Assembly (NCBI GenBank): GCA_002179805.1
Contig: NAVB01004638.1
Coordinates: 1 to 18,417 of the forward strand
Length of the DNA: 18,417 bases
Direction: 5' to 3'
Source: Acanthamoeba lenticulata
Lineage: Eukaryota > Discosea > Longamoebia > Acanthamoebidae
In this document: positions 1 to 9,077 of the stretch, one piece after another
Layout: the number at the start of each line of letters is the position of its first letter
Position numbering within the stretch: position 1 is the first letter of the stretch
The notes under the pieces: model-generated
Database searches by the model: none
The model's input: the letters and a program-made list of their open reading frames with translations, nothing else
Told to the model about the DNA's origin: nothing
Made by a program: the position numbers and the translations under genes

Positions 1-2242
1 GTTGACGTACAGCAACGTCCGAGTGGAGGGCCGGGTCAAAGGGCAGGATCTTCTCCATCGTGATGAGTCGTCGTCGCAAGCGCATGGATATCACATGCTC
101 CGAATTGGCCAGCAGCTTGAGGCAGGGGTGCAGCGGCACGTCGCTGTCCTTGTACCTGAACACCAAACAGGGACGTTGAGTTGAGTATGTTCTGGGGTGA
201 GTCTCTCGGGAGGGGAAAGCGAGCGTAATTACTGGTCGGTGGTTGGCAGCCAGTAGACCAGGCGCCCGCCAATCACCAGCGTCTGGGCGGCAAAGACGAG
301 CAGATCCCGAAGCACGTCCGGAACGTCATACGGCACCGACTGTGGGATGTGCGGTAGATCCCTGTGGTGTAGGTCGGTCAACAGCCCGTCATCTTGTGCT
401 GCGCGAATGGCCATTGAGTGGAGAAGAGAAAGGGAGAGCGTACAGGTCAACGCGAGCCTCCTTGACCTGTCGCTTGACCTTTTTGCCGATCTTGCGCGCG
501 CCGGCTCGCACGCCATATGGAGCTGCACGCGCCAAGGGCTCGCGCTGTTAGGGGCTTACGCAAATCATCTTCTTGGGAGGGTCGGGGGAAGGTGTCTGAC
601 GTACGATCGCCGATGATGGCATCATACCACTGCGCGTTGCGCCGCCAGCAGGGGCGCGAGCTGTCGCAGGCCACCAGGTCCAGCAGGCGACTCGACATCT
701 TGTACTGCGCAAAGTTGGTAAAAATGTTGGTTGATCCGTCTGTGGCAGAAGCGACCAAGGTAAAGACGATTAGCTGCGGTCAAGCGAAACCAAGCCGAAG
801 CCGTCGTGGCCAGCGTTGTACAACGAACCGGTGTACTGCTGGTTGAGCTTGGTGTCGCCCCGCAGCACGCGCGGGTCGATGTCGCCGCCGATTGTGATCG
901 CCCCGAAATGCGCGCAACCGATCAGAACGCTGCCTGTGAAGGACAAGCGGCTGATGTGTGAGCGCTCCACTCACAAGAGTGGCGCAACGACATGTGGGTG
1001 ACGGTTGTGCACCAGTGCCCACAAAGGGATCAAACACGAAGACGTCCGGTCGGGCCAGGGCCTGGTTGGCCATCAGGAGCGACCACTCGCTGCCCATGGA
1101 TGTGGTGCCCAGGTAGCCTCGCTTCTTGAGCGAGTAGGTGTCGATGGCGATTCGCCCCTGGCCCTCTGCGATCTAAAGGAACGTGGAAGAGGGAGGGGAG
1201 TGAGCTCGAGGTCCGAACTGCGTCATGGCGCGTTGTGCTGGCCGGGAAGGTGCCAACCTGGCGCGCAAAGTAGATCTTGCGCGGCGGAGTGCCCTTAGGC
1301 GCATTGTTTCCGATGTCCTCCATAATCCAGAACTTGTTGACAGGCGCGTCGAGGTTGATCTTGCCTGTTGGCGTGGGCCTCCTTGAGACATCAAGGGCTA
1401 GCAAAGCAAAGCAAAAGACAGCGTCCAGGAGAAGCACACGCACCCAGGAGTGGCAGCGAGGCAAAGTGCTTCATGATCTGGATCCGCTCGGCCTGCTCGT
1501 GCTTTCGCCCGAAGCCGTCGACAACAAACTTGAAGGGCTTGTCCTCCGCTCCGTGGATCGCCTGTGAGCACGTGGTTAGCGTCAAGGCCAGCCGGCCATA
1601 CGAGGGCACGAAGGCGCAGAACCATCAGGTCCTTGGGATATTTGTCCAGCGCAGCTACAAGCTCTTCGTAGGTTTCGCCCTCGGCCCACTTCTCAAAGAA
1701 CCCCCTGAAGACGATAAACGGTTGTGGTGTGGTCAAGACGGGACAGCAAGAACAGAAGAAAAAAAAAAGAAGAGCGCACTTGATGAGCACGGCACGAGAC
1801 GCGATGTCGATGGCAGCCTTCTCTGAGGGCAGAGTGACCATCAGGAACGGACGCTGGCAGCAAGAGGACAAAAGGATGAACACGTGAACTTGAAACATGG
1901 CGGAGCACGCAGGCAAACGGGCACCCTACCTCTGGGTCATGTTCCTCTTTGTTGTAGTTAAGCGGATAGTTGAAAATGCGTGCCAACGACTCCAGCTCTG
2001 AGCTCTCACACGGTGAATCACATCGTCGGTCATGCATTGCCAAAGGAGAGAGTGATCATACCGGCAAGTCGAAAATCAACTCGCGTGTGGAAAAAGTAGC
2101 ACAAAAACTGTATCCCTTGCGGTGCCGGAGCCACGTCGACCTGCAAAGATTACGAGATTGGAAATATTAATTTCCACCGATTTATCCCAAGACGCTTCTC
2201 GGCTTCATGATGCAAGCAGAAGTCGCTAAGAGGCACCTGCAT
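1..2242 (-). CDS. TRMT11: TRMT11-like tRNA (guanine-N2-)-methyltransferase catalytic subunit, 3' end off the window
   Basis: Catalytic subunit of the Trm11-Trm112 type enzyme, which methylates guanosine 10 of tRNAs using S-adenosylmethionine (family knowledge). Exons on the minus strand, 5' to 3': 2242-2237 (tentative), 2140-2062, 1997-1930, 1853-1780, 1704-1602, 1561-1444, 1364-1258, 1172-1013, 933-829, 739-605, 522-444, 361-233, 155-11. All phases agree and give about 436 residues, against roughly 460 for the human protein, so only a short C-terminal piece is missing; GTACGT at 10-5 looks like the next donor. The N-terminal part contains ELESLARIF and a THUMP-like region (FLMVTLPSEKAA). The SAM-binding FDPFVGTG is at about residues 232-239. 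The catalytic DPPYG at 318-322 is created exactly by joining exons 10 and 11. Near the end are GGRLVYWLP and RRLITMEK. The first coding exon (ATG CAG only) is a guess. The family call is firm. Confidence 0.9.
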
Positions 2243-2290
2243 GTTTCGTTTGATCAGCAAGACGACAACGTCAATGTTTCGTTTGATCAG
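2241..2290. repeat. 17-bp direct repeat in the TRMT11/PDRG1 divergent promoter
   Basis: ATGTTTCGTTTGATCAG occurs at 2241-2257 and again at 2274-2290, a period of 33 bp. It lies in the 161-bp spacer between the divergent TRMT11-like and PDRG1-like genes. The tentative TRMT11 start codon overlaps the edge of the first copy. It could be a duplicated transcription-factor site or a short tandem duplication. Nothing links it to a known factor. Confidence 0.7.
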
Positions 2291-2403
2291 ACGTTTGCGT
2301 CTTCCGTTTCCGTTTTGTTGTCAAATTCTCGTTATTTTCTTTGTTGTTTTTCCCGGCCCAAAGCAGATTTCTTGTTTGAAAGATTGGCCACACAAACGGG
2401 AAG

Positions 2404-2936
2404 ATGAAGCGAGGCTTTTTGATGGGGGCTCCCAAGAAGGCCGCACAGCCACCGCGACCGAAGCCAAAGAAAACAGAGGAAGAGTTAGAGCGGGAGCGCG
2501 ATGCCGTAATTATGTCACGGCTGACCATCGATCAGGCCATCGAGTACGAGGCACTCAGGGAGGACCTCGCAACAGAGAAAAAGACAGTACGTCTAAGCCA
2601 CTGCAGAGTTCGGCGTCCTTAGCTCATAGCCAGTCTCGTGCAGTTGCGTAACTACGAGATCCGAGAGGAGCGCAATAAGATGGCACTAGGGTATTTGGCC
2701 CGGCCCGAAGCAGAGTCGAAGGTATGGTACTGTGCCGGCGACTTCTTCATCCATCTGCCTAAGCAAAAGGCCGCTGGTCTCGTCCAGCGAGGTATGCTGA
2801 TGAACTTGCAGACAGCCTGAAATGCCTTGCCTCATGTTTTCCCACAACAGACCGAGACAGTGCGGCATGCGAGGTGGAGGCAACACACGAGCGAATCAAG
2901 AGCAAGACGGCAGAGTTGCAGCAGCTGGCCAAGTAG
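2404..2936 (+). CDS. PDRG1-like prefoldin-type protein
   Basis: Three exons, 2404-2586, 2644-2791 and 2851-2936, give 138 residues, close to the 133 of human PDRG1. Both junctions are GT-AG and keep phase. The protein starts with a basic, Pro-rich stretch (MKRGFLMGAPKK, then several PK/PP pairs). Two charged helices follow, flanking a central segment with LRNYEIREERNKMALGYL, then VWYCAGDFFIHLPK, and a C-terminal coiled coil (RDSAACEVEATHERIKSK). This helix / beta-hairpin / helix layout and the R-N..RE-AL pattern match the beta-prefoldin-like PDRG1 family, whose members sit in the R2TP/prefoldin-like co-chaperone complex (family knowledge). The alternative is another beta-prefoldin. Divergent from the TRMT11-like gene and 123 bp upstream of the SPATA20-like gene. 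Confidence 0.72.
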
Positions 2937-3000
2937 CCGTCCAGCAGGAACGCCACCCTGCGTGCGGTCGCACTTTGTACAGCGCACCGACCGCGCGCAA

Positions 3001-3040
3001 AACAAAAAACCAAAATAAAATAAAATCAAAATCAAAATAC
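3001..3040. repeat. A-rich low-complexity tract (AAAAT/AAAATC units)
   Basis: Short imperfect AAAAT and AAAATC repeats lie between the PDRG1-like stop (2936) and the SPATA20-like start (3060). The 123-bp spacer must hold both the 3' end of the first gene and the promoter of the second. The tract may act as a nucleosome-poor promoter element. Confidence 0.6.
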
Positions 3041-3059
3041 CACAGAAGAACAGATTAAG

Positions 3060-6000
3060 ATGCAGCGGTGCCTCTATGTGGGGCGTAGGGGAGCTGCCGA
3101 GGCATGGAAACGGGCGCGCTCGGGTCGTCTTGCCGAAGTGCCATCACAGCTCATGCGACTGAATGTCCGCCTTTCCTCGAGGACACTGGCTTCCGTCGCA
3201 TCTTCCTCAAGCACGCCCGCCACAGCCGCCCCAGTGCTACCCCGCAAGGAGAACAAGCTCGCTGCAGAGAAGTCGCCGTACCTTCTGCAGCACAAGCACA
3301 ACCCAGTGGACTGGTGCGTGTGTAGTGCCTGCTTCCTCGCTGCACCACGCCTTACCTGCACCACTGCACCGTACAAGGTTTCCATGGGGTGAAGAGGCGT
3401 TTGCCAGGGCCAGGCAAGAGAACAAGCCTATCTTCCTCTCTGTTGGCTACTCCACCTGCCAGTGACGTGCCGCCCTCATGTTGCTGCTGCGCCGCAAGTT
3501 CAAGCTGTACTTATGCAACTCACACAAGCGCAGTTGGTGTCACGTCATGGAGCGAGAGAGCTTCGAGAACGAAAAGGTCGCTCGGTTGCTCAACGAGAAC
3601 TTTGTGTCCATCAAAGTGGACCGCGAGGAGCGCCCTGACGTGGACCGGCTCTACATGGTAACGTTAATGTCCTTTCCCTTCCCAACCCTTACCAAGCTCT
3701 TATCGGCCTACGCACGCGCCCAGACCTATGTCACCGCCACCACCGGGCAGGGCGGATGGCCGCTCAACGTCTTCCTCACGCCGGATCTCAAGCCGCTCGG
3801 TACACGCCTTCCCCAGCAGCTTGCAGGTCGGGCATGTGGTCTCAACGTGCGCATGAAACACAACAGTGGGCGGTACCTACTTCCCGCCAACGTCCAAGCA
3901 CGGCCGCCCGGGTTTCGATGCGCTCCTTCAGAGCGTGAGCGAGGTTCGCGCTTGTGTTTCGTTAAGATGGCGTGTTGTAGGCTTATCACTCTGAACTCGA
4001 TTCCTAGATGTGGCGTGAGAAGCGAGATCAGCTCATGGAAGAGGCCGATAACACGACGCACGCCCTCCAAGAGTACATGACCATCGCGAGCAAGGAGGTC
4101 GAGGGCATCGACGACGATTCGCTTGAAGTGTACGCAATCCCTCCTTGCCGCACGCGTGCGGGTCGGCATAGAATTTGAACGTGGCTGTGGTGCCTCGCGA
4201 GCACAGCGCCTACGATGTCGCCACCAAGAGCCTATTGGAGAACTACGACCAAGAGCATGGCGGCTTCACGAAGGCACCCAAGTTCCCGCGGCCTACCATC
4301 TTCAACTTCCTGTTCCGCGTGTATGGGCACCGGAAGGAAGGCCTCGAGCTGAACGAGCTGGCCACCAAGGCCATGGACTGCGCGCTCGTCACCCTCACTA
4401 AGATGGCCCGCGGCGGCGTATACGACCACATTGGCACGGTTCCCTCCCCATCCTGGCCTAGGCTCCATTTTTCGGTTGCTGGCCCCATTGTTCTGACGAT
4501 GGACAAAATGTTGTGCAGACGGCGGCTTTCACAGATACAGCGTCACGCCAGACTGGCTCGTTCCACAGTGCGGCTGCCCTGCCCTGTGCACAGCGCTTGC
4601 TTTGAGCGTGTGTCTCACTTGGGGCCCATATGGGGTGCAGCTTCGAGAAGATGCTGTACGACCAGTCGCAGCTGACCATGGCCTATCTGAGCGCCCACCA
4701 GATCACGGACGAGCCCGTCTTTGCCGATGTGGCCGAAGACGTGCTCGAATATGTGACCACGCGGCTCACTTCACCTGAGGGTCCGTAAACGCAACGATGC
4801 TCGCGAGTGATTGGTTGGTTGTGTCCTTGCTGACGTCAGTACTTTCAGGCGCGTTCTACAGCGCAGAGGACGCCGACAGCGCCGTGGCGCCAGACAGTGA
4901 CGAGAAGGCCGAGGGCGCCTTCTACGTCTGGGAGGTTCGTATTGTCGTGATGAGAACAGCTCTTGCTTGGGGTTGACATTCGTCTGCTCGGCGGTTCGTG
5001 ACGGTCTGCAGTATGACGAGATAATACGCGCACTCGGCGAACAGGACGGCAAGATCTTTGCCCATCGATACGGGTGAGTGGGCATGCCACTTCATTCTCC
5101 TCCTTTTCCTCCTAAGTCCTTGTTGATGACAAATGACGTGGTTTGTTGACGCCTTAGGGTGCTGCCCGAGGGCAACGTGCCGCGGACGGCGGACCTCCAG
5201 GGTGAGCTCAAGGGCAAGAAGTGCGCGCTTGGCTTGCATCATCCTTGTGGTCTTTGTTGTGGAAAATGATGACCGACACCCGTTTTTGTTTTTGTTGATG
5301 CGCTGCAGCATCCTGGCCGAAAGGCTCACTGCAGAGGAGACGGCGCTGGAATTCGGCTTCACGGCTGAGCACGTCGAGAAGCTCACCATCGAGAGCAAGG
5401 CCAAGCTCCAACACGAGCGAGACAAACGGCCACGCCCGCACCTCGACGACAAAGTCATCACCTCGTGGAACGGTTCGCCGTTGCGGCGCCCTGCCCTCCC
5501 GCCCTCCTGCGGTCGTGCTGTAGCCACTTACTCTCATATATGTGCGCTGGGACCCTGCGCCAGGCCTGATGATCTCGGCGTTCGCACGGGCGTCCGAGGT
5601 GCTGGGCGACAAACGGTACAAGGAGTCCGCCAGCAAGTGCGCGCGGTTCATTCGGGAGCAGCTCTACGATGACCAAGAGGCCGTGCTCTATCGCACATGG
5701 CGCGAGGGCCGCGGCCCCGTGCGCGGATTCTCCGAGGACTACTCCTTCATGATCCAGGCCCTCTTGGGTGCGGCTCGTCCTCCCCTGCTCCCGTCCTCGC
5801 TCGCAATCGTGGCGATCAAGGCGTTCATAGGGGCGGCGCGGGGACAGACCTGTACGAGGCCTCGGCAGAGGTGCAGTGGTTGCGATGGGCTGTGCGACTG
5901 CAGCACCGCCAGGACGATGCCTTTTACGATAACGCCACGGGTCACCATCCTTTGCGTCCTATTTTTTGTTTGTATTTTTTGTATCTATTTTTATTTTTAT

Positions 6001-6870
6001 TTTTATTTTGTGTTTCGCTCACCTTATTGGGGCGGGATGCAGGCGGGTACTTTAACACTGTGCAGGATGATCCGACGCTGCTGGCCCGAGTGCGTGACGA
6101 TCTGGACGGCGCTGAACCAGCAAGCAATTGTGCGTGGCTGGAACCACATGAGTGCATGAGTGTTTTCTGCGCTCTTGCTCACGTTGATGCATGTATTCAC
6201 GGCCAGCCGTGTCGGCGATGAACCTCTTGCGCCTGTGGCACATGACGGGGTCGGATGACTGGTTGAAGAAGGCCGAGGCCACGTTTTCGTCATCCAAGGG
6301 CATCATTATCAGTATCCGCTCCTTCTCCACACATGCCCCCCCCCTCTCTTACTACTATGTTGCGTCTAAGACGACAACTCTACGCCTGCAGACGCTCCAT
6401 TGATGCTGCCGCAAATGCTGTGCTCGCTGGACTTTAGCCGGGCCACGGCCAAGCAAATAGTCATCGCCGGCGATCCAGAGGTTGTCGACGCTATTTGTCC
6501 TCCCCATCCTAGCGTGGTTTGGCTCACACCCTCTCGTCCTCTTCCTCTTCCTCTTCGTTGTGTCATTAGGGTGAGGACACAGCAGCGTTGTTGAAGGAAG
6601 TGAGGTCCCAGTTCATCCCCAATCGCATCCTGCTCTACGCCGACGGGCGGGAGGGCCAGGACTTCCTCTCGTCCTATCACGCCGTGATCAAGGGTGCGGT
6701 TCTCCTTTGCCTTTTTGAAGCGTGCTGATGACGCTAACTGAGCGCGGAGCTATCATGTAGACATGAAACCCATCAACGGAGCGGCGACGGCCTACGTGTG
6801 CGAGAACTTCACCTGCAAACTGCCCACCGCCAAGCCTGACGAGCTCCGAGATATGCTCGCTACCTTCTGA
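3060..6870 (+). CDS. SPATA20: SPATA20-like thioredoxin-fold (DUF255) protein, 20 exons
   Basis: Exons: 3060-3313, 3378-3461, 3534-3657, 3724-3799, 3867-3943, 4008-4127, 4172-about 4433, 4519-4567, 4641-4780, 4849-4934, 5012-5073, 5158-5220, 5309-5472, 5564-5767, 5848-5940, 6043-6129, 6207-6311, 6392-6480, 6570-6693, 6761-6870. They give about 790 residues, the usual length for SPATA20/YyaL proteins. The N-terminal 60 residues are rich in Arg and Ser with few acidic residues, which suggests mitochondrial import. Family signatures in order: [20 protein letters not shown]; the redox motif CHWCH at 112-116, rebuilt by splicing exons 2 and 3; [76 protein letters not shown]; and [10 protein letters not shown] near the C-terminus. 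The C-terminal part resembles (alpha/alpha)6 glycosidase folds. The cellular role is not well defined in the family. The exon 7/8 junction is odd: a GT donor breaks the frame, while a GC donor after 4433 restores it. Confidence 0.93.
5986..6009. repeat. TTTTTA microsatellite in a SPATA20-like intron
   Basis: About four tandem TTTTTA units lie within the intron 5941-6042, just upstream of the acceptor at 6041-6042. It probably serves as an expanded polypyrimidine-like tract and may vary in length between strains. Confidence 0.7.
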
Positions 6871-7098
6871 ACTTCAGCACGTTCGCTCATGCCCAATGGT
6901 TGGTCAAATTTTTGGGGTCTTTGGGTTTCTTCCTTGCAAGCCTTACTGCCACGTTGGTAGCCCAAGCCTCTGGAGACGCAGCCAAGGCATGAGACCTCTT
7001 TAGCTGCCGGACATTCCCCGGTTAATGAATTGCCGCAACCGCGCTTTTGGGTGTACCAGATCAAGAAGGATGTGGAAGGGGAAGGATCAATACCGAGT

Positions 7099-7182
7099 TG
7101 CTGAGAGCCTGTCTCAGCAGGCCAACATCTAGTGAGGAGAGGGGACCCCTTCTCCCTAGTAGGATGTGTGCTGCTGCATCCT
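7099..7182 (+). ncRNA. Cluster of three stem-loops, possible structured RNA
   Basis: Hairpin 1: TGCTGAGA (7099-7106) pairs with TCTCAGCA (7112-7119) around a 5-nt loop. Hairpin 2: GGAGAGGGG (7136-7144) pairs with CCCCTTCTCC (7146-7155), one bulge, flanked by CTAG (7129-7132) and CTAG (7156-7159), which can also pair. Hairpin 3: AGGATG (7161-7166) pairs with CATCCT (7177-7182). They could be a small RNA gene, a structured 3' UTR or a promoter element. I recognise no known RNA family, and the strand is arbitrary because the arms are symmetric. Confidence 0.3.
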
Positions 7183-7371
7183 GAGTTCTGTAGTGGTACC
7201 TTTAGTCCATGAAAGATCCTCCAAAGATCCGCCACGCCAGGCCAGCGAGAAGAGGAGGAAGAAGAAACGGGGAATAGTGCGTTGACCAACACCTCAGACC
7301 TGGCCTGTTGTACAACGATAACTTCACCTGTCGGGGGGTTGACTTGGCCATGTACAGTAAAGTCACAGGAT

Positions 7372-7410
7372 TTCACCAGGGTGAAGTGCCTGCCATTCGG
7401 CCGGGCCGAA
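7372..7410. promoter_or_regulatory. Two palindromes upstream of the beta-helix gene
   Basis: TTCACC-AG-GGTGAA (7372-7385) and TTCGGCC-G-GGCCGAA (7396-7410) lie 10 bp apart, about 240-275 bp upstream of the TATA box. Both have perfect arms with a very small centre, as expected for sites bound by protein dimers. Their role is inferred only from position. Confidence 0.35.
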
Positions 7411-7647
7411 AGCTGGAAGCTGATTGATCATTGTGTTACACAAGGAAAGTTGTGGTCGTTGTGCGCACACATGGGAATAACCTGTGGATCCAATGCCACC
7501 CACTCGGAGCGGGGGATCGCCGGGTACGTCTCGCATTGGTCAGCTGGTTGCGCTTGGGCCACTCGGCCACCAATAGGGCTCAACTTTGCAGGAGTTGTGG
7601 TTGTCCAAGTCGTGCCCGCAACTCTGGATTACAACCGGTGGAGCACC

Positions 7648-7655
7648 TATAAAAT
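7648..7655 (+). promoter_or_regulatory. TATA box of the beta-helix gene
   Basis: TATAAAAT lies 64 nt upstream of the ATG at 7719. With initiation about 30 nt downstream, this predicts a 5' UTR of about 35-40 nt. I saw no comparable box close upstream of the housekeeping genes in the window. Confidence 0.75.
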
Positions 7656-7718
7656 CGTACGCTTACAATTGCCAAAACTCACCGATCAGTCGGACACACA
7701 ACAGCCTACAACATCACA

Positions 7719-8987
7719 ATGGTGAGAACAGCCTTCGCCCTTCTTCTGGCCCTTTTGGCCATGGTGGTCCTGTCATCCCCCGCTACCAGTGCTCAGTCCT
7801 ACCCTCAGGCCGCCTCCAACGCCGCTGTGGCTCTTGAAGCTTACTTGGACAGCAGGTTCGACGAAGTGCTGTCTGCGATCGCGGCCATCAAGCTGTCTTG
7901 CCAAGGTCAGGCTTCTCCTTCGCCTTCGCCCAGCCGTGTTCCTCAACCCAGCCCGTCGACTTCGCCTCGTCCCCCCGCCTCCCTGCGCACGGTCACCGTC
8001 GGACCTGGCCAACAGTACACCGAGCCGGCTGATGCCATTCCCTACTTGGCGCCTGGCTTCAACATGACGGTGCTTGCTGGCACCTACTACAAGCCCTTCG
8101 ACATCCCTAACACCCTCTCCGGCTGGACCATCACCGGCGCCGGCGGCGGTAAGACCATCTTCGACGGCCGTGGCGGAGCTGGCTCCGGTTATCGCCTTGC
8201 TTGGGGCAAGGGCTTCGTCCACACGCAGTGCCCTGGCACCTTGAACAACATCGTCTTCCAGGGTGGCGGTGGTGGTGACCGCAAGGCCGATGGTGAGGCT
8301 GCTGTCTATGCTGAGCTCTTCACCTCGCCCGGCAAGGTGACGATCAACAAGTGCCTCTTCCAGAACAACGAGAACGGCATCTTCGTCCCGGCCACCGGCG
8401 CCGGCCTCCCGGGCAAGAACATCTCGATCGTGGTGAACAGCTGCGACTTCCTCAATAACGGCCAGTCGAGGGACGGCTCCAGCCACGACCTCTACGTGCA
8501 GGGCGACTCCTACGCGGAGACCAACTGCAACCACTACGGCAACCCGTATGGCAACAACATCAAGGTCCGGTCGCCCGTGCTCACCGTCAGCGGCGGCTAC
8601 CACGCCAACACGGCCGGCTCGCGCTGGATCGACTTCCCCAACGGCGGCAAGGCCACCGTCACCGGCGGCGTCTTCACCATCTCCCCGTCCTCCCCGGGCG
8701 GCAACATCATCGGCTACGCTGAGGAGAACCAGAACAACGGCGTCACGGGCGGCATGGCGTTCAGCGGCGGCTCCAAGCTCTATGTTGGGCGCGGAAACAG
8801 TCAGATCATGGTCGCCACTGGTGGCACCGTCTCGTTCGACTCCTCGGTCTCGCTGACCTGGACCTCGACCAGCGCCAGCATCAAGGTCCTCAGCGGCGGC
8901 ACGGTGACCGGCCTCAGCGCCCTCGCCCCCGGCAGCAGCCCCATCGGCACTGAGCCCGCCGTCCCGGCCCACATCAGCGGCAACTGA
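7719..8987 (+). CDS. Secreted parallel beta-helix protein with Ser/Pro spacer
   Basis: Single exon, 422 residues. Residues 1-25 are a clear signal peptide (MVRTAFALLLALLAMVVL, cleavage likely after PATSA). A short helical segment with LDSRFDEVLSAIAAIKLSC is followed by a Ser/Pro spacer of about 30 residues (SPSPSPSRVPQPSPSTSPRP). From about residue 88 comes a Gly/Asn/Thr-rich domain with regular short strands: TVTVGPGQQYTEPADAI, then NMTVLAGTYY, WTITGAGGGKTIFDGRGG, INKCLFQNNENGIFV, LTVSGGYH and ATVTGGVF. This is the pattern of a right-handed parallel beta-helix of the pectin-lyase type. No catalytic residues of a polysaccharide lyase are evident, so a structural or carbohydrate-binding surface role is as likely as an enzyme. 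There is no membrane anchor. The intronless structure, strong GC bias and TATA box suggest high, regulated expression. A cyst-wall or surface role is a guess. Confidence 0.85.
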   Translation: MVRTAFALLLALLAMVVLSSPATSAQSYPQAASNAAVALEAYLDSRFDEVLSAIAAIKLSCQGQASPSPSPSRVPQPSPSTSPRPPASLRTVTVGPGQQYTEPADAIPYLAPGFNMTVLAGTYYKPFDIPNTLSGWTITGAGGGKTIFDGRGGAGSGYRLAWGKGFVHTQCPGTLNNIVFQGGGGGDRKADGEAAVYAELFTSPGKVTINKCLFQNNENGIFVPATGAGLPGKNISIVVNSCDFLNNGQSRDGSSHDLYVQGDSYAETNCNHYGNPYGNNIKVRSPVLTVSGGYHANTAGSRWIDFPNGGKATVTGGVFTISPSSPGGNIIGYAEENQNNGVTGGMAFSGGSKLYVGRGNSQIMVATGGTVSFDSSVSLTWTSTSASIKVLSGGTVTGLSALAPGSSPIGTEPAVPAHISGN

Positions 8988-9077
8988 AGAGGCCCCCCTT
9001 TGCCTGGCTTGTACTTTTAGCTGTTGTTTTTTGAATGAATGGCTTTACATCATGCTGGCGCTTGGCCGTGAGCGAGT

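Larger units (their letters stand above)
6871..7718. other. 848-bp spacer between the SPATA20-like and beta-helix genes
   Basis: I see no convincing protein gene here on either strand. The longest open stretches have no recognisable motif, mixed composition and no sensible splice structure. The spacer holds a CCAAT at 6892-6896, three consecutive hairpins (7099-7182), two palindromes (7372-7385 and 7396-7410) and a TATA box (7648-7655). The left part presumably carries the 3' UTR of the SPATA20-like gene. Confidence 0.5.

Noticed and set aside
4439..4518. GT-AG intron with donor at 4439, or a 13-nt mini-exon within it
   Set aside because: The simple intron shifts the frame away from GGFHRYSV. 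The mini-exon needs a 23-nt intron and adds unexpected residues.
6792..7376. A 194-residue minus-strand frame and a 147-residue plus-strand frame (7282-7725) in the spacer
   Set aside because: No recognisable motif. The first overlaps the last SPATA20-like exon in antisense, and the second runs through the promoter and TATA box of the next gene.
7773..8972. A 399-residue minus-strand open frame opposite the beta-helix gene
   Set aside because: It mirrors a GC-rich coding strand. It is Ala/Gly/Val/Asp/Arg-rich with no motif or signal, and the plus-strand protein has clear domain logic.
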